NCBI GenBank assembly: GCA_035556075.1
Contig: DATMFQ010000026.1
Span: 1 to 9,707, forward strand
DNA from: 73-13 sp035556075
GTDB taxonomy: Bacteria; Actinomycetota; Actinomycetes; Actinomycetales; Microbacteriaceae
DNA length: 9,707 nucleotides
Reading direction: 5' to 3'
Under the pieces are notes generated by a model. That model had not been told where the DNA came from. It searched no databases and was given only the letters and a program-made list of their open reading frames with translations. Below are positions 1 through 6,988 of this stretch, piece by piece. Both the position numbers and the translations under genes were made by a program. Positions within the stretch are counted from its first letter, which is position 1, and each line of letters begins with the position of its first letter.

Positions 1-615
1 CGGATCGCCGTGCCCGGCTGCAACGTCTCGGCCATCACCTTCGGGCTCGCCCCGGCGCTCGCGGCGGGCCTCGTCGAGCGGGAGGACCTCGTGAGTGTCC
101 TCGCGGTCGGGCCGTCCGGCGCAGGCAAGGCGATGCGCACCGACCTGCTCGCGTCCGAGATGCTCGGCTCGGCCCACGCCTACGCAGTCGGCGGCAGTCA
201 CCGGCACAACCCGGAGATCCGGCAGAACTTCGCGGCGGCCGGAGCCCCCGGCACGACGATCTCGTTCACCCCCGTCCTGGTGCCGTTTGCCCGTGGTATC
301 CACGCGACCTCGACCGCACGGCTGACCCCGGGCGCGACGCTCGCGGAGATCCGGGCCGCCTTCGAGGCGGTGTATGGGGACGAGCCGTTCCTCCACGTGC
401 TCCCCGAGGGCAAGCAGCCGCGGGTCATTGACACGACAGGCGCAAACACCTGCCTCATCGGGCTCGCGGTCGACGAGCGCGCGGGGCGGCTCGTCGCGAC
501 GAGCGTGCTCGACAATCTCGGCAAGGGCACGGCGGGTGCCGCGGTCCAATCGCTCAACATTGCGCTCGGGCTCGAGGAGATCGCCGGCCTGCCGATCGAC
601 GGGGTCGCGCCGTGA
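1..615 (+). CDS. argC: N-acetyl-gamma-glutamyl-phosphate reductase, 3' part (5' end outside window)
   Basis: ArgC uses NADPH to reduce N-acetyl-gamma-glutamyl phosphate to N-acetylglutamate semialdehyde, the third step of arginine synthesis, in the cytoplasm. The frame is open from base 1 to the TGA at 613-615, giving 204 visible residues of a protein usually near 345. The N-terminal NADP-binding part, about 140-150 residues, is therefore missing at the window edge. The visible part begins just before the catalytic cysteine (codon 19-21, in VPGCNVSAIT). It includes the active-site histidine region HRHNPEI (about 199-219), the SFTPVLVPFARGI core and the C-terminal DNLGKGTAGAAVQSLNIALG motif, all typical of the family. 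The GTG at base 10 is internal and is not a start. The tetrad after the cysteine, NVS, differs from the textbook GCYPT. The stop overlaps the argJ start by 4 bp. Identity is secure. Confidence 0.95.
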   Translation, partial: RIAVPGCNVSAITFGLAPALAAGLVEREDLVSVLAVGPSGAGKAMRTDLLASEMLGSAHAYAVGGSHRHNPEIRQNFAAAGAPGTTISFTPVLVPFARGIHATSTARLTPGATLAEIRAAFEAVYGDEPFLHVLPEGKQPRVIDTTGANTCLIGLAVDERAGRLVATSVLDNLGKGTAGAAVQSLNIALGLEEIAGLPIDGVAP

Positions 616-1769
616 GCGTCACGGCCGCCGCCGGATTCGAGGCCGCTGGTATCGTCGCCGGGCTCAAGTCGACCGGCGCGAAGGATGTCGCCCTCGTTGT
701 CAACCGCGGCCCGCTCGACGCGGCCGCCGCCGTCTTCACGAGCAACCGGGCGAAGGCGAACCCGATCCTCTGGTCGGAGCAGGCCATCAAGGACGGCCGC
801 GCGCTCGCGATCGTGCTCAACTCGGGCGGCGCGAACTGCTTCACCGGCGACTTCGGTTTCCAGACGACGCATCAGACCGCGGAGCTCGTCGCCGAGCTGC
901 TCGGCGGGGGAGCGGGCGACGTGCTCGTTTGCTCGACGGGTCTCATCGGCACCGGCGACGAGGTGTTCCGCGCCAAGGTGCTCGACGGGGTGCGCGCCGC
1001 GGTGCCGGCCCTCAGCCCCGACGGCGGTGTCGACGCCGCGCAGGCGATCATGACGACCGATACCGTCCCGAAGCTCGCTGAGGTCCGCGGCGACGGCTGG
1101 ACGATCGGCGGCATGGCGAAGGGCGCCGGGATGCTCGCCCCCGCGCTCGCGACGATGCTCGTTGTCATCACGACCGACGCGGTCCTGACCCCCGCCGAGC
1201 TCGACGAGCACCTGCGGGCGGCGACCCGGGTCAGCTTCGACCGGCTCGACTCCGACGGCTGCACCTCGACGAACGACCAGGTCACCCTCATGGCCTCTGG
1301 CGCGAGCGGCGTCACCCCGGATGCGGGCGCCTTCCGCGCCGCGCTCGCGGAGCTGTGCACGAATCTCGCGGTCCAGCTCATGGCCGACGCCGAGGGCGCG
1401 AGCCACGAGATCGTCATCGAGGTCGTCGGGGCCGCGAGCGAGGACGATGCGGTCGAGGTCGGCCGCTCCGTCGCGCGCAACAACCTCTTCAAGACCGCCG
1501 TCTTCGGCAATGACCCGAACTGGGGACGGGTGCTCGCGGCCATCGGCACGACGAGCGCCGCTTTCGACCCCTACGACGTCGACGTGTCGATGAACGGCGT
1601 CCGGGTCTGCCACGAAGGCGGTCCCGACCGGCCGCGCGAGGAGGTGGACCTGACGCCGCGGCGCCTCGATCTGCTGATCGACCTCCGGGTCGGCGAGGCG
1701 GCGGCCACGATCCTCACGAACGATCTCACCCACGACTACGTCCACGAGAACTCGGCGTACAGCTCATGA
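612..1769 (+). CDS. argJ: Glutamate N-acetyltransferase / amino-acid acetyltransferase ArgJ
   Basis: ArgJ transfers the acetyl group from N-acetylornithine to glutamate, releasing ornithine and regenerating N-acetylglutamate (the cyclic pathway). Many homologues also make N-acetylglutamate from acetyl-CoA; whether this one does cannot be read from the sequence. The protein has 385 residues, about normal length. The proenzyme cleaves itself before a nucleophilic threonine, here Thr181 in KGAGMLAPALATML, giving alpha and beta chains. The oxyanion-hole segment CSTGLIG (107-113) and the beta-chain motif GNDPNWGRVLAAIG are present. The GTG start at 612 overlaps the argC stop as GTGA. No strong Shine-Dalgarno precedes it (only GGGG at 601-604), so translation is probably coupled to argC. 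The end overlaps argB by 4 bp. Identity is secure. Confidence 0.96.
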   Translation: MSVTAAAGFEAAGIVAGLKSTGAKDVALVVNRGPLDAAAAVFTSNRAKANPILWSEQAIKDGRALAIVLNSGGANCFTGDFGFQTTHQTAELVAELLGGGAGDVLVCSTGLIGTGDEVFRAKVLDGVRAAVPALSPDGGVDAAQAIMTTDTVPKLAEVRGDGWTIGGMAKGAGMLAPALATMLVVITTDAVLTPAELDEHLRAATRVSFDRLDSDGCTSTNDQVTLMASGASGVTPDAGAFRAALAELCTNLAVQLMADAEGASHEIVIEVVGAASEDDAVEVGRSVARNNLFKTAVFGNDPNWGRVLAAIGTTSAAFDPYDVDVSMNGVRVCHEGGPDRPREEVDLTPRRLDLLIDLRVGEAAATILTNDLTHDYVHENSAYSS

Positions 1770-2692
1770 CCGGTGACACGCAGGACGTCCGGGCCGTGAC
1801 GACGCCCGAGGCGGCGGCCGCGAAAGCGACGGTCCTCGTCGAGGCACTGCCGTGGATCCGGCGATTCCAAGGTGCCGTCATCGTCGTGAAGTTCGGCGGG
1901 AATGCGATGGTCGACCCCGACCTCGCCCGCACCTTCGCGGAGGACATGACCTTCCTGCGGTACGCGGGACTCCGGCCCATCGTCGTGCACGGCGGCGGCC
2001 CGCAGATCTCGGCGGCGCTCGCGGCGGCGGGCATCACCAGTGAGTTCCGTGGCGGCTATCGGGTGACGAGCCCCGAGGCGATTCCGGTCGTCCGCGCCGC
2101 GCTGGTCGAGGAGGTCGCCGCTGGGCTCGTCGCTCGGCTCGACGGGCTCGGCCGTGCGATGCCGGGGGATGTCGATGGGCTCCTCACCGGGGCGCGGCGC
2201 GGCGCATTCGTCGATGGCGCGGAGGTGGACCTCGGCGAGGTCGGCGAGGTGACGGCGGTCGATGCCTCGGCCATCCGTGCGGCGCTGGATGCCGGACGGA
2301 TCCCGGTCATCTCGACGCTCGCGAGGAATGCGGAGGGCGCGGTCCTCAACGTCAACGCCGACGCCGCCGCCGCGGCCGTCGCGATCGCGCTCGGCGCCCA
2401 GAAGCTCGTCGTCCTCACCGACGTCGCCGGCCTGTACGCCGACTGGCCCAACCGCGATTCGCTCATCTCGCACCTCGACAGCCGACGGCTTCGCGAGCTG
2501 CTGCCGGGCCTCGAGTCGGGGATGATCCCGAAGATGACCGCCTGCCTCGATGCGGTCGAGGGCGGCGTCCCCAAGGCCGCGATCATCGATGGCCGGCAGC
2601 CCCACTCGGTGCTGCTCGAGATTTTCACCGACCAGGGCGTCGGGACCGAAGTGGTCCTCGCCGAGACAATGCGCGAAGGAGCGGCATCATGA
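1766..2692 (+). CDS. argB: Acetylglutamate kinase
   Basis: ArgB phosphorylates N-acetylglutamate with ATP, the second and usually feedback-controlled step of arginine synthesis. The protein has 308 residues of the amino acid kinase fold. Visible motifs are VVKFGGNAM with Lys42, HGGG (75-78), the substrate-binding FRGGYRV (94-100), NVNADAAAAAVA with Asn195 and Asp199, VVLTDVAGLY (215-224), and GMIPK with Lys256. The N-terminal extension containing VEALPWIRRF (25-34), and the C-terminal HSVLLEIFTDQGVGTEV (280-296), match the hexameric, arginine-inhibited subgroup, so feedback inhibition by arginine is inferred. Residues 130-139 (RAMPGDVDGL) depart from the more common G(L/I)(S/T)G-x-D pattern. 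The ATG overlaps the argJ stop (ATGA), with no clear Shine-Dalgarno upstream, and the stop overlaps argD. Identity is secure. Confidence 0.96.
   Translation: MTGDTQDVRAVTTPEAAAAKATVLVEALPWIRRFQGAVIVVKFGGNAMVDPDLARTFAEDMTFLRYAGLRPIVVHGGGPQISAALAAAGITSEFRGGYRVTSPEAIPVVRAALVEEVAAGLVARLDGLGRAMPGDVDGLLTGARRGAFVDGAEVDLGEVGEVTAVDASAIRAALDAGRIPVISTLARNAEGAVLNVNADAAAAAVAIALGAQKLVVLTDVAGLYADWPNRDSLISHLDSRRLRELLPGLESGMIPKMTACLDAVEGGVPKAAIIDGRQPHSVLLEIFTDQGVGTEVVLAETMREGAAS
2676..2681 (+). promoter_or_regulatory. Shine-Dalgarno site for argD
   Basis: AAGGAG lies inside the end of argB, 7 nt before the ATG at 2689. It is the only strong Shine-Dalgarno in the arg operon section and fixes the argD start at the ATGA overlap. 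It also suggests argD can be translated independently, unlike argJ, argB and argH, whose starts have weak or no such sites. Confidence 0.75.
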
Positions 2693-3891
2693 CCGAGTCG
2701 ACTTGGCAGGACGACTACGCGAGCCGCATGCTCCGGATCTTCGGGCAGCCGCTCGCGCAGCTCGTCCGCGGTGAGGGCGCCTACGTGTGGGACGTCGAGG
2801 GACGCCGCTACCTCGACTTCCTCGCGGGCATCGCGGTGAACTCGCTCGGCTACGCGCACCCGGTCTTCGTCGAGGCCGTGCACCGGCAGGCGTCGACCCT
2901 CGCGCACGTGTCGAACTTCTTCAGCACCCCACCGCAGCTTGCCCTCGCCGCGCGGCTGCTGCGGCTGACCGGGGCGGATGCGCACGGCGGCCGGGTGTTC
3001 TTCGGGAATTCGGGGACGGAAGCCAACGAGGCCGCGCTCAAACTGTCTCGGCTGACCGGCCGGACTCGCGTGCTGGCGCTCACCAACTCCTTCCACGGGC
3101 GCACGCTCGGCGCACTCTCCGTGACGGGCAAAGCCGCGCTCCGGGAGCCCTTCGAGCCGCTCCTGCCGGGGGTCGAGTTCCTCGATTCGACCGTCGCGGC
3201 GCTCGACGCGGCGATCGGGGATGACGTCGCGGCACTCATCGTCGAGCCGATCAAGGGGGAGGCGGGTGTGCTGCCGCTGCCCGACGGCTACCTCGCCGCC
3301 GCGCGGGAGCTCACTTCGCGCCACGGCGCGCTGCTCATCATCGACGAGATCCAGACGGGCGCGGGTCGCACGGGCGAGTGGTTCGGCTACCAGGCGGACG
3401 GCATCGTGCCGGACGCGATCACGCTCGCGAAGGGCATCGGCGGCGGCATGCCGATCGGCGCGATGGTCACCTTCGGCGCCGCGGCCGAGCTCATGGGCGC
3501 CGGCCAGCACGGCAGCACCTTCGGCGGGAATCCGCTCGCGACCGCGGTCGCCGACGCGGTGCTCGAGGAGATCGAGCGCAGTGACCTCGTGACGAATGCG
3601 GCGAGCCGCGGTCGCGAGCTCAGCCACGTCGTGCTCGGCCTCGGCTCGGAGCTCGTGGCCGGCGTGCGGGGCCGCGGCCTGCTGCTCGGTGTCGCGCTGA
3701 CGCAGCCGGTGGCGTCCGCCGTCGTCACGGCGGCGCTCGGCCACGGGCTCATCGTCAATGCGGCGAACCCGGAGACCATCCGGCTCGTGCCACCGCTCAA
3801 CATCGGGGACGCGGAGGTCGCCGACTTTGGTGCGCGCTTCGCCGAGGCCCTGCGTACTGTTGAGGCCGTGATCGAAGCAGGCGACGCATGA
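2689..3891 (+). CDS. argD: Acetylornithine aminotransferase
   Basis: ArgD is a PLP-dependent class III aminotransferase that converts N-acetylglutamate semialdehyde to N-acetylornithine with glutamate as amino donor. The protein has 400 residues, standard for the family. Motifs in order are YLDFLAGIAVNSLGYAHP (41-58), the phosphate-binding NSGTEANE (107-114), FHGRT (135-139), the cofactor-contacting Asp219 in LLIIDEIQTGAGRTG, and Lys248 in ITLAKGIGGGMPIGA, the expected Schiff-base lysine. GSTFGGNPLA follows. Homologues can also act on succinyl-diaminopimelate in lysine synthesis, but position in the arg cluster makes the arginine role primary. The ATG at 2689 has AAGGAG 7 nt upstream and overlaps the argB stop. 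The stop overlaps the argF start (ATGA). Identity is secure. Confidence 0.96.
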   Translation: MTESTWQDDYASRMLRIFGQPLAQLVRGEGAYVWDVEGRRYLDFLAGIAVNSLGYAHPVFVEAVHRQASTLAHVSNFFSTPPQLALAARLLRLTGADAHGGRVFFGNSGTEANEAALKLSRLTGRTRVLALTNSFHGRTLGALSVTGKAALREPFEPLLPGVEFLDSTVAALDAAIGDDVAALIVEPIKGEAGVLPLPDGYLAAARELTSRHGALLIIDEIQTGAGRTGEWFGYQADGIVPDAITLAKGIGGGMPIGAMVTFGAAAELMGAGQHGSTFGGNPLATAVADAVLEEIERSDLVTNAASRGRELSHVVLGLGSELVAGVRGRGLLLGVALTQPVASAVVTAALGHGLIVNAANPETIRLVPPLNIGDAEVADFGARFAEALRTVEAVIEAGDA

Positions 3892-4826
3892 GCATCCGGC
3901 ATTTCCTCCGGGACGACGACGTGAGCCCCGTGGAACAGGCGGAGATCCTTGATCTCGCCGCCGCGGTGAAGGCCGACCGCTGGGCCAGGCGCCCGCTGGC
4001 CGGGCCGGAGACGGTCGCGGTCATCTTCGACAAGTCCTCGACGCGCACCCGGGTGTCGTTCGCGGTCGGCATCGCCGACCTCGGCGGCGTGCCACTCGTC
4101 ATCACGACGGCGTCCTCCCAGCTCGGCGGCAAGGAGACACCCGCCGACACGGCGCGGGTGCTCGAGCGGCAGGTCGCCGCGATCGTGTGGCGGACCTACG
4201 CGCAGGCCGGCCTCGAGGAGATGGCGCGGGGCACGACGGTGCCGGTCGTCAACGCCCTCTCCGACGAATTCCACCCCTGCCAGCTCCTCGCCGATCTGCT
4301 GACCATTCGGGAGCACAAGGGCGATCTGGCCGGCCTCACCATGACGTTCTTTGGTGACGGAGCGTCGAATATGGCGCATTCCTATCTGCTCGCGGGCGCG
4401 ACGGCCGGCATGCACGTGCGCGTCGCCTCGCCGGCCGACTACGCGCCGCGTGAGCGGATCGTCGCGGATGCCGACCGCATCGCGGCGGTGACGGGTGGCT
4501 CCGTCACGCTGTTCACGGACCCGCTCGAGGCCGCGGCCGGCAGCGACGTCATCGTCACCGACACGTGGGTCTCCATGGGCAAGGAGGAGGAGAAGCTGCA
4601 GCGCATCCGCGACCTCGGCGGCTACAAGGTGACCGCGGAGACGATGTCGCTCGCGAAGCCCGACGCGATCTTCATCCACTGCCTCCCCGCCGACCGCGGC
4701 TACGAGGTCGACTCGGAGGTCATCGACGGCGCGCAGTCGGTCATCTGGGACGAGGCGGAGAACCGCCTCCACGCGCAGAAGGCCCTCCTCATCTGGCTGC
4801 TCGAGCAGGCTCGGTCGTCGTCATGA
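3888..4826 (+). CDS. argF: Ornithine carbamoyltransferase, anabolic
   Basis: ArgF condenses ornithine with carbamoyl phosphate to give citrulline. The protein has 312 residues, within the normal range. The carbamoyl-phosphate loop KSSTRTR lies at 49-55. HPCQ (129-132) contacts carbamoyl phosphate, and TDTWVSMG (224-231) is the ornithine-specific D-x-x-x-SMG motif that separates this enzyme from aspartate carbamoyltransferase. HCLPADRG (264-271) carries the conserved cysteine. Clustering with biosynthetic arg genes, rather than arcA or arcC, supports the anabolic form. The start overlaps argD and the stop overlaps argH, both as ATGA. A modest CAGG at 3878-3881 could serve as ribosome site. In many actinobacteria argR and argG follow argF; here argH follows directly. 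Identity is secure. Confidence 0.96.
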   Translation: MSIRHFLRDDDVSPVEQAEILDLAAAVKADRWARRPLAGPETVAVIFDKSSTRTRVSFAVGIADLGGVPLVITTASSQLGGKETPADTARVLERQVAAIVWRTYAQAGLEEMARGTTVPVVNALSDEFHPCQLLADLLTIREHKGDLAGLTMTFFGDGASNMAHSYLLAGATAGMHVRVASPADYAPRERIVADADRIAAVTGGSVTLFTDPLEAAAGSDVIVTDTWVSMGKEEEKLQRIRDLGGYKVTAETMSLAKPDAIFIHCLPADRGYEVDSEVIDGAQSVIWDEAENRLHAQKALLIWLLEQARSSS

Positions 4827-6244
4827 GCGGCGCGGGGACCAACGAGGGCTCCCTCTGGGGCGCCCGCTTCGCCGACGGGCCATCCCCGGAGCTCGCGCGG
4901 CTGTCGAAGTCGACGCACTTCGACTGGCGGCTCTGGTCGTACGACCTCGCGGGCTCGCACGCCCACGCGAACGCGCTCGCGGCCGCCGGCTACCTCACCG
5001 CGGATGAGACGGCCGCGATGCACGAGGGCATCGACGAGGTCGCCCGTCGGATCGAGTCGGGCGAGCTGGTGCCCCGTGACGAGGATGAGGACGTCCACGG
5101 CGCGCTCGAGGCGGCGCTCATCGCGGTCCTCGGTCCCGAGCTCGGCGGCAAGCTCCGCGCGGGCCGCAGTCGCAATGACCAGATCGCGACGCTCATCCGC
5201 ATGTATCTGCGCGACCACGCGGCCGTGATCGGCGAGCAACTGCTCGGGCTCGTCGCGGCTCTGCGGTCGCAGGCGGCCGCGCACCTCGACGCCGTCATGC
5301 CCGGCCGTACGCACCTGCAGCACGCGCAGCCGGTCCTCCTCGCCCACCATCTGCTCGCGCACGCCTGGGCACTCGGCCGCGACATCGAGCGGCTCGCCGG
5401 CTGGCGCGAGGGCGTGAGTCGTTCGCCGTACGGTTCCGGCGCGCTCGCGGGTAACACCCTCGGCCTCGACGCGGCCGAGATCGCCACCGAGCTCGGCTTC
5501 GCCGGGGTCGAGCCCAACTCGATCGATGCGACCGCCTCCCGCGATCAGGTCGCGGAGTTCGCATTCATCGCGGCCCAGATCGGGATCGACCTGTCTCGGA
5601 TCTCCGAGGAGATCATCCTGTGGAACACGCGTGAGTTCGCCTACGTCCGCCTCCACGATGCCTTCTCGACGGGGTCGTCGATCATGCCGCAGAAGAAGAA
5701 CCCGGACATCGCCGAGCTCGCGCGCGGCAAGGCGGGCCGCCTCATCGGCAACCTCACGGGACTCCTCACGACCATGAAGGGCCTCCCGCTCGCGTACAAC
5801 CGCGACCTGCAGGAGGACAAGGAGCCCGTCTTCGACTCGGTTGACACCCTCGAGGTGCTGCTGCCGGCCTTCACCGGCATGGTCGCGACGCTCACCTTCG
5901 ACACGGCGAGAATGCGGGAGCTCGCCCCCGAGGGCTACTCACTCGCGACGGATGTCGCCGAGTGGCTGGTGCGCCAGCGGGTGCCCTTCCGGGAGGCGCA
6001 CGAGATCGCCGGGGCCCTCGTGCGCCATTGCGAGGAGCGCGGCCTGGGGCTCGACGCCCCGAGCGACGCGGATTACCTCGCGATCTCGCCGCACCTGACG
6101 CCCGAGGTCCGCGAGGTCCTCACGGTCGATGGTGCGATCGCGGCCCGCGACGGCTACGCCGGCACGGCGCGCCCGGGGGTCGAGCGTCAGCTCGCTGACC
6201 TCGAGCACTGGTCGGCCACCCTCGCGGCCCGCCTGACCGCCTGA
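4823..6244 (+). CDS. argH: Argininosuccinate lyase
   Basis: ArgH splits argininosuccinate into arginine and fumarate, the last step of the pathway. It is a homotetramer of the fumarase/aspartase superfamily. From the ATG at 4823 the protein has 473 residues, typical length. The frame stays open further upstream to 4565, but that stretch lies inside argF. The start chosen gives the family N-terminus LWGARFADG and an ATGA overlap with argF. Signatures are GRSRNDQ (114-120), THLQHAQP (163-170) with the catalytic His164 region, and the fumarate-lyase motif GSSIMPQKKNP (284-294) with the catalytic serine. No good Shine-Dalgarno precedes the ATG, so coupling to argF is likely. The stop codon sits inside three tandem copies of an 8-bp unit. 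Identity is secure. Its substrate must come from an argininosuccinate synthetase encoded outside the window. Confidence 0.96.
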   Translation: MSGAGTNEGSLWGARFADGPSPELARLSKSTHFDWRLWSYDLAGSHAHANALAAAGYLTADETAAMHEGIDEVARRIESGELVPRDEDEDVHGALEAALIAVLGPELGGKLRAGRSRNDQIATLIRMYLRDHAAVIGEQLLGLVAALRSQAAAHLDAVMPGRTHLQHAQPVLLAHHLLAHAWALGRDIERLAGWREGVSRSPYGSGALAGNTLGLDAAEIATELGFAGVEPNSIDATASRDQVAEFAFIAAQIGIDLSRISEEIILWNTREFAYVRLHDAFSTGSSIMPQKKNPDIAELARGKAGRLIGNLTGLLTTMKGLPLAYNRDLQEDKEPVFDSVDTLEVLLPAFTGMVATLTFDTARMRELAPEGYSLATDVAEWLVRQRVPFREAHEIAGALVRHCEERGLGLDAPSDADYLAISPHLTPEVREVLTVDGAIAARDGYAGTARPGVERQLADLEHWSATLAARLTA

Positions 6245-6253
6245 CCGCCTGAC
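6230..6253 (+). repeat. Three tandem copies of CGCCTGAC across the argH stop
   Basis: Three perfect 8-bp units at 6230-6237, 6238-6245 and 6246-6253 cover the last codons and the stop of argH. The stop TGA (6242-6244) is in the second copy. Losing or gaining one unit would still give the same C-terminal residues and a stop, because each unit carries a TGA in the frame shifted by the previous unit. It probably arose by slippage; no function is implied. Confidence 0.85.
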
Positions 6254-6337
6254 CCGCACCCTGCGCCCGCCTGGCGCCGACTGCCGAGCGAGCAACTCCG
6301 GGGAGGAATGCGGCGGGTCGCGTGGGAGAGTGGGTGC

Positions 6338-6952
6338 ATGGGGCAGTGGCAGGCACTCGAGGGCCGGGCCGTCGAGGTCGCCCCCCGGCTGCTCGACGCG
6401 ATCCTCCGTGTGCGCGGGGTTGGGGTGCGCCTGACGGAGGTCGAGGCGTACGGGATCCAGGGCATGGACCCGGGTGCGCACACGTACCGGGGGAAGACGG
6501 CACGCAACGCCACGATGTTTGGCCCGGCCGGGCATCTCTACGTGTATTTCACCTACGGCATGCACTGGTGTGCAAATGTGGTGTGCGGACTGGAGGGCGA
6601 GGGCACCGGGGTTCTCCTCCGCGGCGGAGAGATCGTCGAGGGACTCGACCTCGCCCGCCTCCGGCGCCCGACGGCGAAGCGTGACGCCGAGCTCGCGCGC
6701 GGTCCCGCTCGACTCACCATGGCGCTGGGCATCACGGGACCCGACGACGGCACGGCGCTCGGGCGGACGGTGGGGACGACGGAGTTCACCCTCGAGCTGC
6801 CCGAGACCGCCCGCACCGACTTCCTCACCGGGCCACGCACCGGTGTCTCCGGCCCGGGCGGCGACGCACTCGCCTTCCCCTGGCGGTTCTGGCTGCCGGG
6901 GGAGCCGAGTGTCTCGCCGTATCGACCGCACGTGCCCAAGCGCCGCGACTGA
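6338..6952 (+). CDS. 3-methyladenine DNA glycosylase, AAG/MPG family
   Basis: This monofunctional base-excision repair enzyme removes alkylated purines such as 3-methyladenine from DNA. The protein has 204 residues, close to bacterial members of the family. TEVEAYG (33-39) holds the catalytic-type Glu36 and the base-stacking Tyr38. His48 in DPGAHTY, RNATMFG (56-62), YVYFTYGMHWCANVV (68-82), LLRGGE (93-98) and GPARLTMALGI (122-132) complete the expected pattern, which ends in FPWRFWLPGEPSVSPYR. I prefer the ATG at 6338, because GGGAG at 6324-6328 is 9 nt upstream and the family N-terminus starts just after it. An ATG at 6308 is in frame, but its GGAGG lies too close to act. It is 93 bp after argH and may have its own promoter, though I could not identify one. 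A long hairpin begins directly after its stop. The family call is secure; start confidence is moderate. Confidence 0.92.
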   Translation: MGQWQALEGRAVEVAPRLLDAILRVRGVGVRLTEVEAYGIQGMDPGAHTYRGKTARNATMFGPAGHLYVYFTYGMHWCANVVCGLEGEGTGVLLRGGEIVEGLDLARLRRPTAKRDAELARGPARLTMALGITGPDDGTALGRTVGTTEFTLELPETARTDFLTGPRTGVSGPGGDALAFPWRFWLPGEPSVSPYRPHVPKRRD

Positions 6953-6988
6953 GGCGCGGCATCGAGCGGCTACGCTCGATGCCGTGTC
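6953..6988 (+). promoter_or_regulatory. Long inverted repeat covering the tyrS start codon
   Basis: CGGCATCGAGCG (6957-6968), loop GCTA (6969-6972) and CGCTCGATGCCG (6973-6984) form a perfect 12-bp inverted repeat. In RNA it extends outward by four more pairs, two of them G-U, to 6953 and 6988. That gives a 16-bp stem beginning one base after the glycosylase stop and including the whole tyrS GTG (6984-6986). No T-run follows, so it is not a classic terminator. In a read-through transcript it would hide the tyrS start; as DNA it could be an operator, because the -10-like TACGCT lies in its right half. The repeat is certain; the roles are inferred. Confidence 0.8.
6971..6976 (+). promoter_or_regulatory. 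tyrS: Candidate -10 element for leaderless tyrS transcription
   Basis: TACGCT matches the actinobacterial TANNNT -10 pattern and ends 7 nt before the GTG at 6984. That is the spacing expected if the RNA begins at the start codon itself. No Shine-Dalgarno precedes the GTG, which agrees with a leaderless message. No good -35 is seen at 17-18 bp upstream. Confidence 0.5.

Noticed and set aside
198..1745. 515-codon open frame on the minus strand opposite argC and argJ
   Set aside because: It is the mirror of strong third-position G/C bias, its translation is rich in Arg, Asp, Glu and Gly with no family pattern, and both genes opposite are certain.
2056..3744. 562-codon minus-strand frame opposite argB and argD
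   Set aside because: Low-complexity shadow of two well-supported enzymes; no domain is recognisable.
3387..4772. 461-codon minus-strand frame opposite argD and argF
   Set aside because: Same composition artefact; no start context or family match.
4565..4822. Upstream in-frame extension of argH
   Set aside because: It lies inside argF, and the family N-terminus starts just after the ATG at 4823.
6251..6319. GACCCGC / GCGGGTC inverted pair after argH as a terminator
   Set aside because: Only 7 bp with a loop of about 55 nt and no T-run, so expected by chance in this GC-rich DNA.
6474..6983. Upstream in-frame extension of tyrS
   Set aside because: It overlaps the glycosylase gene in another frame and has none of the TyrRS N-terminal sequence.
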